Position numbers and translations under genes: made by a program. Under the pieces are notes generated by a model. The model worked only from the letters and a program-made list of their open reading frames with translations, was not told the origin of the DNA and did not search any database. Below, one piece after another: positions 9,406 to 18,814 of a DNA stretch of 64,000 nucleotides (positions are counted from its first letter, which is position 1; each line of letters opens with the position of its first letter). The stretch covers positions 62,001 through 126,000 of the forward strand of contig CAYFSP010000001.1 in the NCBI GenBank assembly GCA_964345925.1, read 5' to 3'. This stretch comes from Miniphocaeibacter sp964345925. GTDB taxonomy: Bacteria > Bacillota > Clostridia > Tissierellales > Peptoniphilaceae.

Positions 9406-10932
9406 ATGAAAGCAACAACGATAATATTAATGATAATAACCATAGTTTCAAAGGTTATAGGAGCATTGAGAGATGCCGTTCTATCGAGATTATTTGGAAC
9501 TAGTGACGTTGCAGCAGCATTTGTACTGGCAATGTCCATTCCAGTTGTAATATTTAGCTTTATTGCTGTAGGAATAACAACTGGATTCATTCCTACATAT
9601 AAAAGGTTGGAAGATAGAGAAGGCTATTTAATTGCAGATAAATTTACAAGTAATTTAGGTAATATTACTCTAGTATTGAGCATTATAATAATGTTGCTTT
9701 GTCAAATATTTGCAAGACCTATAACTTATTTATTTGCATTTAATATAAATGAAGAGGCAAGGAATTTAACAACAATATTTACACAAATAACTTACCTTAG
9801 TCTACCATTTATGGCAATTGCAACAGTGTATAGAGGTTACTTAAACTGTAAGGAAGAATTTATAGTACCTGCAATTCAAGGTTTTATATTGAATTTCTTC
9901 ATACTTATATCATTATTTTTAGGTAAATATGTAAATGTATATTTTCTAGCCATAGGTTTAACATTTGCTACAATAATACAATTTGTTCCATATATACCAG
10001 CAGTTAGAAAAAGAGGGTTTAAATGGACTAAGGTTTTAGATATAAAGGAACCAGAAATAAAGGGAATGCTTATTATGGCGTTACCTGTTATATTTGGTGT
10101 TTCTATAAGTCAATTGAATATAATGATAGACAAAAATCTGGCTTCTGCAATAATGGAATCTAGAGGTATTACAATATTGAATTACTCATCAAAGTTAAGC
10201 GAATTTGTAAACGGTATTGTTATAGTTTCAATTACAACTGTAGTATATCCTCTACTTAGTAAAATAGCAGGTAGAAAGGATATTAAAGAGTTTAAAAAAA
10301 CAATACTTGAAACATTAACCTCTATGAATATATTGGTTTTTCCATCTATGGTAGGTCTTATGGTGTTATCCCACCCAATAGTAAAGCTTGTGTACGAAGG
10401 TATCGAATTTAAGCCAGAAGATACCCTGTTAACAGCACCTTGTCTACTATTTTATGCAATGGGACTTTTAGCAATAGGTGCTAGGGATGTTTTATTTAAA
10501 GCATTTTATAGTTTAAAGGATACTAAGACACCAACTATAAATTCCGTTTATATGATTATGGTAAATATAGTTGTAAGTATTGTAGCATCAAGATTTATGG
10601 GACTTGCAGGTCTTGCATTTGGAACAACAGTTGCGGCTTACTATGGTGCAATAACTCTATATTTAAGGCTTAGAAAAAAGATTGGAAAATTTTCAAGAGT
10701 TAATACGTTTAAAAAAGAAAATATAAAGATGATAATTTCTAGTTTAATAATGGGGTTAGTAGCATATTTATCATTTTTCTTCTTAAGTAAAACATTTAGT
10801 AGTAATATTAGTCTACTAATTACAATAGTAGTGGCAGCTTTAGTATACTTATTATTATTAATTATTTTAAGAGTAAAAGAATTGACATCACTATTACAGA
10901 GCATAAAAGGAAAGATAAGTAGAAAAAAATAG
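9406..10932 (+). CDS. murJ: Lipid II flippase MurJ
   Basis: 508 residues, full length for MurJ/MviN, with about 14 hydrophobic segments. The N-terminal part has RDAVLSRLFGTSDVAAAF and the family's GFIPTYKR loop. It moves undecaprenyl-linked peptidoglycan precursor across the membrane. RBS ggagg precedes the ATG. The upstream truncated copy is a close paralogue, so this gene may be the only working one of a former tandem pair. A promoter and the aspS T-box follow directly. Confidence 0.93.
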   Translation: MKATTIILMIITIVSKVIGALRDAVLSRLFGTSDVAAAFVLAMSIPVVIFSFIAVGITTGFIPTYKRLEDREGYLIADKFTSNLGNITLVLSIIIMLLCQIFARPITYLFAFNINEEARNLTTIFTQITYLSLPFMAIATVYRGYLNCKEEFIVPAIQGFILNFFILISLFLGKYVNVYFLAIGLTFATIIQFVPYIPAVRKRGFKWTKVLDIKEPEIKGMLIMALPVIFGVSISQLNIMIDKNLASAIMESRGITILNYSSKLSEFVNGIVIVSITTVVYPLLSKIAGRKDIKEFKKTILETLTSMNILVFPSMVGLMVLSHPIVKLVYEGIEFKPEDTLLTAPCLLFYAMGLLAIGARDVLFKAFYSLKDTKTPTINSVYMIMVNIVVSIVASRFMGLAGLAFGTTVAAYYGAITLYLRLRKKIGKFSRVNTFKKENIKMIISSLIMGLVAYLSFFFLSKTFSSNISLLITIVVAALVYLLLLIILRVKELTSLLQSIKGKISRKK

Positions 10933-10934
10933 AA

Positions 10935-10962
10935 TTGACTTAAAGTTCTAATATTATATAAT
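10935..10962 (+). promoter_or_regulatory. Promoter of the aspS T-box transcript
   Basis: -35 TTGACT at 10935-10940 and -10 TATAAT at 10957-10962 have a 16-base spacer. They sit just upstream of the T-box leader. Confidence 0.7.
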
Positions 10963-10971
10963 AATAAATAG

Positions 10972-11166
10972 ATAAATACATTGAAGAGAAGGGGATTTTA
11001 GCAACTGTATTTCTAGAGAGGTAAGGGATGGTGCAACTTATCATGCAGACTAAAGAGGACATCTTGGAGTAGAAAATTCCGCTAGAAGCGTTAAAACATT
11101 AAGTGAGGTTTACCTAATTAGGGTGGTACCGCGAGTTAACTCGTCCCTTGTGACGAGTTTTTTTAT
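10972..11166 (+). promoter_or_regulatory. T-box riboswitch for tRNA-Asp, upstream of aspS
   Basis: Stem I carries the distal-loop motif GGTGCAA. The candidate specifier GAC (Asp) at 11058-11060, followed by A, lies just before the 3' strand of the basal stem. The antiterminator has the T-box core AGGGTGGTACCGCG at 11119-11132. A terminator hairpin, AACTCGTC/GACGAGTT with a T run, ends at about 11165. Uncharged tRNA-Asp should pair with both sites and allow read-through into aspS. A second GAC at 11048 seems to lie in the stem and is a less likely specifier. Confidence 0.92.
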
Positions 11167-11188
11167 TGTAAATTAATAGGAGGATTTA

Positions 11189-12958
11189 ATGGATACGATT
11201 AAAAATTTTAAAAGAACCAATATGTGTGGTCAAGTATTTGAGGATAGTATAGGGAAAGAAGTAATTGTAATGGGATGGGTTGCTAAGGAAAGAAACCTAG
11301 GAAGTATTATCTTTATGGATGTAAGAGATACTACGGGAATAGTTCAAATAGTGATCAATGAAACGGATAATAAGGAGTTATTCAATAAAGCAAAGGCTGT
11401 AAGAACTGAATTTGTAGTAGGGGTTAAAGGTATTGTAAGGGAAAGGGAATCTAAAAATCCTAATATTCCAACAGGAAATATAGAAATTTTAACAAAGGAG
11501 TTTAGAATTTTAGACAAAGCTGAAACGACTCCTATATATATAAAAAATGATGATAATGTTGCTGAAGAAACTAGGTTAAAATATAGATATTTAGACTTAA
11601 GAAAAGAGTTTATGCAAAATAATTTAAAATTAAGAGCTAAAACTTCCAATATTATTAGGAATTTTTTAGATGATAATAATTTTTATGAAATAGAAACACC
11701 TTTTTTAGGTAAGCCTACTCCAGAGGGAGCTAGAGATTATTTAATTCCTTCAAGGGTAAATCCACATGAATTCTATGCATTGCCACAGAGCCCACAACTT
11801 ATGAAACAATTGTTAATGGTTTCAGGTATGGATAGATATTACCAAATAGTTAAATGCTTTAGGGATGAGGACTTAAGAGCTAATAGACAACCGGAATTTA
11901 CTCAAGTGGATATTGAAATGTCCTTTGTTGAAGTAGATGATGTTATCGATATAAATGAGAGACTGATAAAGAAGGTATTTAAAGAAGTTAAGAATATAGA
12001 TTTAAATATTCCATTCAAAAGAATGCCATATAGTGAAGCCATGGAAAAATATGGTAGTGACAAACCTGATTTAAGATTTGGATTTGAAATACATGATCTA
12101 TCAAATATAGTTAAAAATTCGGATTTTAAGGTGTTTTCAGGTGCAGTTAAAGATGGTTACTCTGTTAGAGCAATAAATATTGGAGATTATCAAAAGGAAT
12201 TTTCTAGAAAAAAAATAGATGCATTACAAGAATATGCTAAAAACTATGGTGCAAAGGGTCTAGCATGGATAAAAGTAAATGAGGGAGAAGTCAATTCACC
12301 TATAGCAAAATTCCTTTCAGAAGAAGAACTAGAAGGAATTTTAAAAGAGTTTAATATTGAAGAAAATGGACTTGTTTTAATAGTAGCAGATAAGAATAAT
12401 ATTGTTTTAGATTCTTTAGGAGCGTTAAGAAGACATATTGCTGGGAAATTGGATTTATTAAAGAGTGATGTTTTTGAATTCCTATGGGTTGTAGATTTTC
12501 CATTATTTGAATATGATGAAGAAGAGGATAGATTAGTTGCAAAACATCATCCATTTACAAAGCCAAATGATGAGGATATAGAATTATTATTAACTGAACC
12601 AGAGAAAGTTAAAGCTCAAGCATATGATATTGTAGTTAATGGAGAAGAACTAGGTGGTGGATCCATAAGAATAAACAATAGTGATTTACAGGAAAAAATG
12701 TTTGAAGCATTAAAACTTTCTAAAGAGGAAATAGAGAGTAAATTTGGCTTTTTTGTAGATGCATTAAAATATGGAACACCTCCACATGGTGGACTTGCTT
12801 ACGGTCTTGATAGATTTATGATGTTATTATGTGAGACGGAAAATATAAAAGACGTTATTGCATTTCCTAAAACTCAATCAGCAACAGATCTATTATCAGA
12901 AGCGCCATCATCTGTTACCGAAAAACAACTAAAAGAAATTCATATAAAATTGGATTAA
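11189..12958 (+). CDS. aspS: Aspartyl-tRNA synthetase
   Basis: 589 residues, bacterial-type AspRS. An N-terminal OB-fold anticodon-binding domain (about 1-105) is followed by a class II catalytic core with motif 2 (FRDEDLRANRQPEFTQVDIE), the bacterial GAD insertion, and motif 3 (GTPPHGGLAYGLDRFMM). It charges tRNA-Asp; whether it also charges tRNA-Asn cannot be told from the sequence. RBS aggagg. Expression is controlled by the T-box. tcdA follows after 3 bases and no terminator is seen before the end of glyA. Confidence 0.97.
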   Translation: MDTIKNFKRTNMCGQVFEDSIGKEVIVMGWVAKERNLGSIIFMDVRDTTGIVQIVINETDNKELFNKAKAVRTEFVVGVKGIVRERESKNPNIPTGNIEILTKEFRILDKAETTPIYIKNDDNVAEETRLKYRYLDLRKEFMQNNLKLRAKTSNIIRNFLDDNNFYEIETPFLGKPTPEGARDYLIPSRVNPHEFYALPQSPQLMKQLLMVSGMDRYYQIVKCFRDEDLRANRQPEFTQVDIEMSFVEVDDVIDINERLIKKVFKEVKNIDLNIPFKRMPYSEAMEKYGSDKPDLRFGFEIHDLSNIVKNSDFKVFSGAVKDGYSVRAINIGDYQKEFSRKKIDALQEYAKNYGAKGLAWIKVNEGEVNSPIAKFLSEEELEGILKEFNIEENGLVLIVADKNNIVLDSLGALRRHIAGKLDLLKSDVFEFLWVVDFPLFEYDEEEDRLVAKHHPFTKPNDEDIELLLTEPEKVKAQAYDIVVNGEELGGGSIRINNSDLQEKMFEALKLSKEEIESKFGFFVDALKYGTPPHGGLAYGLDRFMMLLCETENIKDVIAFPKTQSATDLLSEAPSSVTEKQLKEIHIKLD

Positions 12959-12961
12959 TAT

Positions 12962-13675
12962 ATGAACAAAGATTTCTTGGAAAGAACAGAATTATTAATT
13001 GGTGAAGAATCCTTAGAAAAACTTATCAACTCCAAGGTACTTGTCTTTGGAGTTGGAGGAGTTGGAGGATTTGTAGTGGAAGCCTTGGCAAGATTGGGAA
13101 TAGGAACTATATCCATAGTGGATTTTGACACTGTGGATATTACAAATATAAATAGGCAGATTATCGCATTACATTCAACTATTGGAATGAATAAAGTGGA
13201 TATAATGGAAAATAGGATTAAGGATATTAATCCTTGCTGTAATGTGATAAAATATATAGATAAATTAGAAGAAAAAAATATAGAAATTTTCAATATTAAG
13301 GATTATAATTATGTTGTAGATGCAATAGATAGTGTAAATAGTAAATTATCTTTAGCTGAATATTGTTATAAAAATGATGTAAATTTAATATCGTCTATGG
13401 GCACGGGACATAAAATGGATCCAAAGAGATTTAAAATTTCAGATATTAAGAAGACAAATACATGTCCTTTAGCTAGAGTAATAAGGACTAAGTTAAAAAA
13501 AATGGGGGTTAAAAAATTAAAAGTTCTTTGGTCAGATGAAGAACCAAAAGGAAAAAAACATATTAACCCTGAAAATAAAAAACTTTCACCATCGAGTATT
13601 AGTTTTGTTCCCTCAGTAGCGGGACTAATTATAGCTGGAGAAGTTGCTAAGGATTTAATGGAGTTAGGAGAGTAA
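12962..13675 (+). CDS. tcdA: tRNA threonylcarbamoyladenosine dehydratase (TcdA/HesA type)
   Basis: 237 residues with an E1-like ThiF fold. The nucleotide-binding motif GVGGVGGFV is near residue 31, DFDTVDITNINRQ near 55, the DAIDSVNSK segment near 120, and CPLARVIRTKLKK near 167. TcdA uses ATP to cyclise the t6A modification of tRNAs reading ANN codons. Length fits YgdL/TcdA rather than MoeB or ThiF. The RBS is weak, consistent with read-through translation from aspS three bases upstream. Confidence 0.88.
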   Translation: MNKDFLERTELLIGEESLEKLINSKVLVFGVGGVGGFVVEALARLGIGTISIVDFDTVDITNINRQIIALHSTIGMNKVDIMENRIKDINPCCNVIKYIDKLEEKNIEIFNIKDYNYVVDAIDSVNSKLSLAEYCYKNDVNLISSMGTGHKMDPKRFKISDIKKTNTCPLARVIRTKLKKMGVKKLKVLWSDEEPKGKKHINPENKKLSPSSISFVPSVAGLIIAGEVAKDLMELGE

Positions 13676-13676
13676 A

Positions 13677-14117
13677 ATGGAACAAGAAGGAATAGTAATA
13701 AAGACTGAAAATTCTTTTTTGGAAGCACTTGTCATAAGAGAAAGTGGTTGTGGTGGCAACTGTAAATCATGTGCAGGTTGCAGCTCAGAAAGTAAACCTA
13801 TTACAGTAAAGTTATTAAATGAACTCGATGCTAAGGTGGGAGATCGAATATTGTTACAGATTGAAAACGGTATCGTAATAAGATATTCATTAATAATGTA
13901 CTTTATACCACTAATATTCTTTGTTTTTGGTCTCGTTAGTGGTATAATGATATTAAGTGAGAATAACGTTTCCAATTATGAACTGAAAAGTTTTGGAATT
14001 GGAATAATTTCTTTACTAACATCATTTCTTATACTGAAAATTCTAGATAAAAAAATATTTAATAAAAGAAATGATGTGATTAAGGCAATTAGAATTTTAA
14101 ATTTTGAGGAGGAGTAA
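13677..14117 (+). CDS. RseC/MucC-like membrane protein
   Basis: 146 residues. The N-terminal soluble part has a Cys cluster (C-GGN-C-KS-C-AG-C, about residues 24-34), followed by two membrane spans near 64-90 and 100-121. This is the SoxR-reducing/RseC layout. Relatives accompany Rnf electron-transport complexes, but no rnf gene is present in the window. It starts one base after tcdA ends and is followed by glyA after 3 bases. Confidence 0.85.
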   Translation: MEQEGIVIKTENSFLEALVIRESGCGGNCKSCAGCSSESKPITVKLLNELDAKVGDRILLQIENGIVIRYSLIMYFIPLIFFVFGLVSGIMILSENNVSNYELKSFGIGIISLLTSFLILKILDKKIFNKRNDVIKAIRILNFEEE

Positions 14118-14120
14118 AAA

Positions 14121-15362
14121 ATGAGTTTAAGACCGTTACCAGAGTTAGAAAGATTTGATAAGGAAATATTTGATGCAGTAAAAAAGGAAACACAAAGACA
14201 GAGAGAGCATGTTGAATTAATTGCATCAGAAAACTTCATATCCGAGGCAGTTTTAGAAACTTTAGGAACAACAATGAATAACAAATACGCAGAAGGATAT
14301 CCAGGAAAAAGATATTATGGTGGATGTGAATTTGTTGACATATCAGAAGATTTAGCTAGAAATCGTCTATGTGAACTATTTGGTGCAGATCATGCAAATG
14401 TTCAACCACATTCAGGCGCAAATGCTAATATGGCAGTTTACTTATCAGTACTAAAGCCAGGAGATACTGTTTTAGGTATGAATTTATCAGAAGGTGGCCA
14501 TTTAACTCATGGATCACCAGTTAATATTTCAGGATTATATTATAATTTCGTTGATTACGGTGTAGACCCAGAGACTGAAACTATAGACTACAATCAAGTA
14601 AGAGAAAGAGCATTAGAGCATAAGCCAAAATTAATTGTAGCTGGTGCAAGTGCTTATTCAAGATCTATAGATTTTGCTAAATTCAAAGAGATTGCTGATG
14701 AAGTTGGAGCATACTTCATGGTAGACATGGCTCATATTGCAGGTTTAATTGCAGCTGGTGAACATGAAAATCCAGTTCCATATGCAGACTTTGTTACAAC
14801 TACTACTCATAAGACTTTAAGAGGTCCAAGAGGTGGAGCTATACTTTGTAAAGCAGAACATGCTAAAAAAATAGACAAGGCTGTTTTCCCAGGATTACAA
14901 GGTGGACCATTAGAGCATATTATTGCTGCTAAGGCAGTTTGTTTCAAAGAAGCTTTAACTGATGAATTTAAAGAGTATATAAGACAAGTTAAGAAAAATG
15001 CTGTAGTTTTAGGCGAAACTTTAGCAGCAGGTGGAATAAGACTTGTTTCTGGTGGTACAGATAACCATTTATTATTACTTGATGTTAGAAATTTAGGTTT
15101 AACAGGAAAAGAAGCAGAAGCTTTATTAGAAGAAGTAAATATAACAACTAATAAGAATACGATACCAAATGATCCAGAATCACCTTTTGTTACTTCAGGA
15201 GTTAGAATAGGAACACCAGCAGTAACTACTAGAGGAATGAAGGAAGATGGATTTAAAGAAGTTGGTAAATATATGATTCAAGCATTGAAGAAAGAAAGAC
15301 CAGCTAAAGATATAAAAGCAGATGTTTTAAAATTAATGAGCAACTATAAATTATACGAATAA
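14121..15362 (+). CDS. glyA: Serine hydroxymethyltransferase
   Basis: 413 residues, normal length. PLP-dependent conversion of serine and tetrahydrofolate to glycine and methylene-THF. The PLP lysine is K231 in TTTTHKTLRGPRGG. The N-terminal substrate region VELIASENFISE and the VQPHSGANAN segment are intact. RBS gaggagt. It closes the aspS-tcdA-rseC-glyA run and is followed by a clear terminator, so it may share the tRNA-Asp-responsive transcript. Confidence 0.97.
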   Translation: MSLRPLPELERFDKEIFDAVKKETQRQREHVELIASENFISEAVLETLGTTMNNKYAEGYPGKRYYGGCEFVDISEDLARNRLCELFGADHANVQPHSGANANMAVYLSVLKPGDTVLGMNLSEGGHLTHGSPVNISGLYYNFVDYGVDPETETIDYNQVRERALEHKPKLIVAGASAYSRSIDFAKFKEIADEVGAYFMVDMAHIAGLIAAGEHENPVPYADFVTTTTHKTLRGPRGGAILCKAEHAKKIDKAVFPGLQGGPLEHIIAAKAVCFKEALTDEFKEYIRQVKKNAVVLGETLAAGGIRLVSGGTDNHLLLLDVRNLGLTGKEAEALLEEVNITTNKNTIPNDPESPFVTSGVRIGTPAVTTRGMKEDGFKEVGKYMIQALKKERPAKDIKADVLKLMSNYKLYE

Positions 15363-15390
15363 AATATAAATATACCTCAGTTGTTGAAAA

Positions 15391-15424
15391 AAGGTAGACA
15401 TATTAAAATATGTCTACCTTTTTA
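15391..15424 (+). terminator. Intrinsic terminator after glyA
   Basis: A 14-bp perfect stem (AAGGTAGACATATT / AATATGTCTACCTT) with a 2-base loop is followed by TTTTT. The rest of the gap to 15599 holds only AT-rich sequence and the der promoter. Confidence 0.9.
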
Positions 15425-15546
15425 TGTTAAATATGATAAAAAGATAATCAATTTAAATATTTGTATATTATTTTGCTAGTTTATTTATCAAAGTAATATT
15501 TTTATTAAAGCTTATCTTTAAAAATCAAATTAAACATGAGTTTTTA

Positions 15547-15576
15547 TTGGATAAAACTAGTAGATTATGGTATTAT
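15547..15576 (+). promoter_or_regulatory. Candidate promoter of der
   Basis: TTGGAT (15547-15552) and TATTAT (15571-15576) are 18 bases apart, 24 bases before the der start. Confidence 0.45.
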
Positions 15577-15599
15577 AGCATAGGAAATGGGGTGTTTTA

Positions 15600-16916
15600 A
15601 TGAAAAAACCTATAGTAGCAATAGTAGGTAGACCAAATGTAGGAAAATCTACTTTATTTAATAGAATTGTAAGAAGAAGAGTGGCTATTACACAAGATGA
15701 TCCAGGTGTTACAAGAGATAGAATATATCAAGATGCAGAATGGCAAAATAGACATTTTGTTCTAATTGATACCGGTGGCATGGAATTGGATAATAAAGAA
15801 GTATTTTCAAAGGAAATTATTAATCAAGTTGAAGTTGCAATTGAAACAGCGGAAATAGTTTTATTTGTTGTTGATGGAAGAGCTGGATTAACTCCTGATG
15901 ATATAGAAATTGCAAATTTATTAAGAAAATCGAAAAAACAAATTATTTTAGTTATCAATAAAATAGATAATAAAAATATTGAAAATGCAATTTATGAATT
16001 TTATGAACTAGGCATAGAGACGGTTAGAGGAATTAGCGCTGAGAACTCATTGGGACTAGGCGATTTATTAGATGATATTGTAGAAAAATTTCCTGTGGAT
16101 TTAGATATGGAAGTTGATTCAGATCAAACTAAAATTGCGATAATTGGAAAACCAAATGTAGGAAAATCGTCTTTAATAAACAGACTTTTAGGCGAGGAGA
16201 GAATGATAGTTACCGATATTGCCGGTACAACTAGAGATTCTATCAACAGTAAATTCAAATATAAAGGTGAAGAGTATATATTAATAGATACTGCTGGTCT
16301 AAGAAGAAAGAGAGCTATTAATCAAGAAGTTGAAAGATATAGCGTTGTAAGGACTTTATCGGCAATAGATGAATCGGACATATGTGTCTTGATGATAGAT
16401 GCTGAAGAAGGAGTTTCAGAGCAGGACTCAAAGATTATTGGATATGCTCATGATCAAGGTAAGGCTATGATTATATCTGTAAATAAATGGGATTTAATTG
16501 AGAAAGATAATAAAACTCAAGGTGAATTTGAAAGAAAAATTAGAGAGAGACTTGGTTTTATTAATTATGTACCTATTATGTTCATGTCGGTAAAAAATAA
16601 TTTACGAGTTTATAAACTATTTGATCTTATTGAAAAAATTAATAATAATTATTCCATGAGAATAAGTACAGGAGTCTTAAATGACATTGTAAATGATGCT
16701 ATTTTACACAATCCACCTCCTACTGATAAAGGTGAGAGACTTAAAATATTTTATCTTACACAGGTGTCTGTAAGACCTCCAAAATTTATTATATATATAA
16801 ACAAATCTAGTTTGATGCATTTTTCATACCAAAGATATATTGAAAATCAAATTAGAGAAAATTTTCATTTTACAGGAGTTCCTCTATTATTTGAGTTAAG
16901 AGAACGAGGTGAATAG
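15600..16916 (+). CDS. der: Ribosome biogenesis GTPase Der (EngA)
   Basis: 438 residues with two tandem Era-like G domains: GRPNVGKSTLFN near 10 and GKPNVGKSSLIN near 183, each with its DTGG/DTAG and NKxD motifs (NKID, NKWD). A C-terminal KH-like domain follows. Der is needed for 50S subunit assembly. The GTG-like RBS region ggggtg precedes ATG. It overlaps plsY at its 3' end. Confidence 0.97.
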   Translation: MKKPIVAIVGRPNVGKSTLFNRIVRRRVAITQDDPGVTRDRIYQDAEWQNRHFVLIDTGGMELDNKEVFSKEIINQVEVAIETAEIVLFVVDGRAGLTPDDIEIANLLRKSKKQIILVINKIDNKNIENAIYEFYELGIETVRGISAENSLGLGDLLDDIVEKFPVDLDMEVDSDQTKIAIIGKPNVGKSSLINRLLGEERMIVTDIAGTTRDSINSKFKYKGEEYILIDTAGLRRKRAINQEVERYSVVRTLSAIDESDICVLMIDAEEGVSEQDSKIIGYAHDQGKAMIISVNKWDLIEKDNKTQGEFERKIRERLGFINYVPIMFMSVKNNLRVYKLFDLIEKINNNYSMRISTGVLNDIVNDAILHNPPPTDKGERLKIFYLTQVSVRPPKFIIYINKSSLMHFSYQRYIENQIRENFHFTGVPLLFELRERGE

Positions 16917-16917
16917 C

Positions 16918-17505
16918 TTGGGATATGTTTTAGTAGCTTTAATAGCATATTGTATTGGAAATATATCAGGTGGTATGATTTTAAGTAGGATATTATATAA
17001 AAAGGATATAAGGGATCATGGAAGTGGTAACACTGGTACTACAAATGCTATGAGAGTATTTGGTAAGAAAATGGGACTTTATACATTTATAATAGATTTT
17101 TTGAAAGGTTTTATAATAACTTTTATAGGTATGAATTTATATGGAGATTTAGGTGGGTTTATTGCAGGATTATTTGTAGTATTAGGCCATGATTGGCCTG
17201 TTATTTACAAATTCAAAGGTGGAAAGGGTATAGCAACTTCTTTCGGTGCTTTAATAGCCGTTTCTCCTATCCATATATTAGTAGTATTTGTAATATTTAT
17301 AATAATTGTTGCAATTTCAAAGTATGTTTCCTTAGGATCGGTTTCAGTAGCATCATTATGTATTTTAGTAGGAATGTATTTTATCTTTAGCAAGGATAGA
17401 TTATATATTGGTTTACTATATATTATTTTAGCAATTATAACTATTTACAAACATCGTTCAAATATTTCTAGACTTTTAAAGGGAAATGAGTCTAGAATCA
17501 AATAA
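16918..17505 (+). CDS. plsY: Acyl-phosphate:glycerol-3-phosphate acyltransferase
   Basis: About 195 residues, polytopic membrane enzyme making lysophosphatidic acid from acyl-phosphate and glycerol 3-phosphate. Motifs are GSGNTGTTNAMR near 34, GHDWPVIYKFKGGKGIATS near 92, and several membrane spans. I chose TTG at 16918 because gaggtg lies 7 bases upstream; the in-frame GTG at 16909 overlaps that RBS. PlsX, which supplies acyl-phosphate, is encoded 1.7 kb downstream. Confidence 0.93.
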   Translation: MGYVLVALIAYCIGNISGGMILSRILYKKDIRDHGSGNTGTTNAMRVFGKKMGLYTFIIDFLKGFIITFIGMNLYGDLGGFIAGLFVVLGHDWPVIYKFKGGKGIATSFGALIAVSPIHILVVFVIFIIIVAISKYVSLGSVSVASLCILVGMYFIFSKDRLYIGLLYIILAIITIYKHRSNISRLLKGNESRIK

Positions 17506-17520
17506 AAATAAATTAATATA

Positions 17521-17529
17521 TGTTATAAT
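17521..17529 (+). promoter_or_regulatory. Candidate extended -10 promoter of ackA
   Basis: TGTTATAAT is an extended -10 element (TGn-TATAAT) without a recognisable -35, 41 bases before the ackA start. Confidence 0.45.
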
Positions 17530-17569
17530 CTCTTTTGAGTGTTAAGTATTAATTAACTTAGGAGGAATT

Positions 17570-18760
17570 ATGAAGATATTAGTAGTAAACTGTGGTAGTT
17601 CGTCATTAAAATATCAATTATTCAATATGGATGACGAAAGTGTAATGTGTAAAGGAATTGTAGAAAGAATTGGTATTGAAGGTTCTAAAATTTCTCAAGA
17701 TGTACAAGGTGATAAAATTTCTAAAGAGGAACCAATAAAAGATCATACTCAAGCAATAAAAATGGTTTTTGAATTTTTAACTGATGCAGAGCATGGTGTT
17801 GTAAAATCAACTGATGAAATAGGCGCTATTGGTCATAGAGTTTTACATGGTGGTGAAGAATTAATAGAATCTACTTTAATAGATGAAAATGTAAAGAATA
17901 TTATAAAAGAATACATAAAATTTGGTCCTTTACACAATCCAGCAAACTTAATGGGTATAGAAGCATGTGAAGAAATAGTACCTGGAAAAGCAAATATTGC
18001 TGTGTTTGATACAGCTTTCCACCAAACAATGGATAAATCAAAATATTTATATGGTATTCCTTATAAATATTACGAAAAATACAAATTAAGAAAATTTGGA
18101 TTCCACGGAACAAGCCATAAATATATAACTCATAGGTCTGCGGAATTACTTGGTAAAGATGTTAAGGATACTAATATTATAAGTTGTCATTTAGGTAATG
18201 GTTCAAGTTTAGCTGCTGTTAAAAATGGTAAATGTGTTGATACCACAATGGGCTTAACTCCTTTAGAAGGTTTAATAATGGGAACTCGTTCAGGCGATTT
18301 AGATCCAACTATTGTATCATTTTTGCAGAATGAAGAGAATTTATCAGCTGATGAAGTTAACGCTGTTTTAAATAAAGAATCTGGAGTACTTGGAATATCT
18401 GGAATCAGTAGCGATTTTAGAGATTTAGAGGAAGCTCATTCTGAAGGAAATGAAAGAGCAACGCTTGCTTTAGACATGTTCCACAATAGAATAAGAAGAT
18501 TTTTAGGAGCTTACTTGGTTGAACTAGGTGGAAATGTGGATGCTATCTGTTTTGCAGGTGGCGTTGGTGAAAACGGTCCAGATACTAGATATGAAGTATT
18601 AAAGGGATTAGAAAGCTTCGGAATAAAATTGGATAGTGAAAAAAATAAAACTAGAAAAGAAGCTTGTATTTCTACTGATGACTCAAAAATCAAGGTTTAT
18701 ATCGTTCCTACTAATGAAGAGTTGATGATCGCAAGAGATACTTTGGAAATTGTTAAATAA
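17570..18760 (+). CDS. ackA: Acetate kinase
   Basis: 396 residues, the usual length. N-terminal signature VNCGSSSLKYQLF, the FGFHGTSHKYITHR segment near 177, GTRSGDLDP near 239, and CFAGGVGENGP near 321. It converts acetyl-phosphate and ADP to acetate and ATP, a main fermentative energy step. RBS aggagg. No phosphotransacetylase gene is adjacent. Confidence 0.97.
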   Translation: MKILVVNCGSSSLKYQLFNMDDESVMCKGIVERIGIEGSKISQDVQGDKISKEEPIKDHTQAIKMVFEFLTDAEHGVVKSTDEIGAIGHRVLHGGEELIESTLIDENVKNIIKEYIKFGPLHNPANLMGIEACEEIVPGKANIAVFDTAFHQTMDKSKYLYGIPYKYYEKYKLRKFGFHGTSHKYITHRSAELLGKDVKDTNIISCHLGNGSSLAAVKNGKCVDTTMGLTPLEGLIMGTRSGDLDPTIVSFLQNEENLSADEVNAVLNKESGVLGISGISSDFRDLEEAHSEGNERATLALDMFHNRIRRFLGAYLVELGGNVDAICFAGGVGENGPDTRYEVLKGLESFGIKLDSEKNKTRKEACISTDDSKIKVYIVPTNEELMIARDTLEIVK

Positions 18761-18763
18761 TAA

Positions 18764-18792
18764 TTGACATTTTTGCTATAAATTTGTATAAT
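18764..18792 (+). promoter_or_regulatory. Consensus sigma-70 promoter of rpmF
   Basis: Perfect TTGACA (18764-18769) and perfect TATAAT (18787-18792) with a 17-base spacer, starting 3 bases after the ackA stop. This should be one of the strongest promoters in the window. Confidence 0.9.
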
Positions 18793-18814
18793 AATTCTTG
18801 TTGTATGTAGATTT

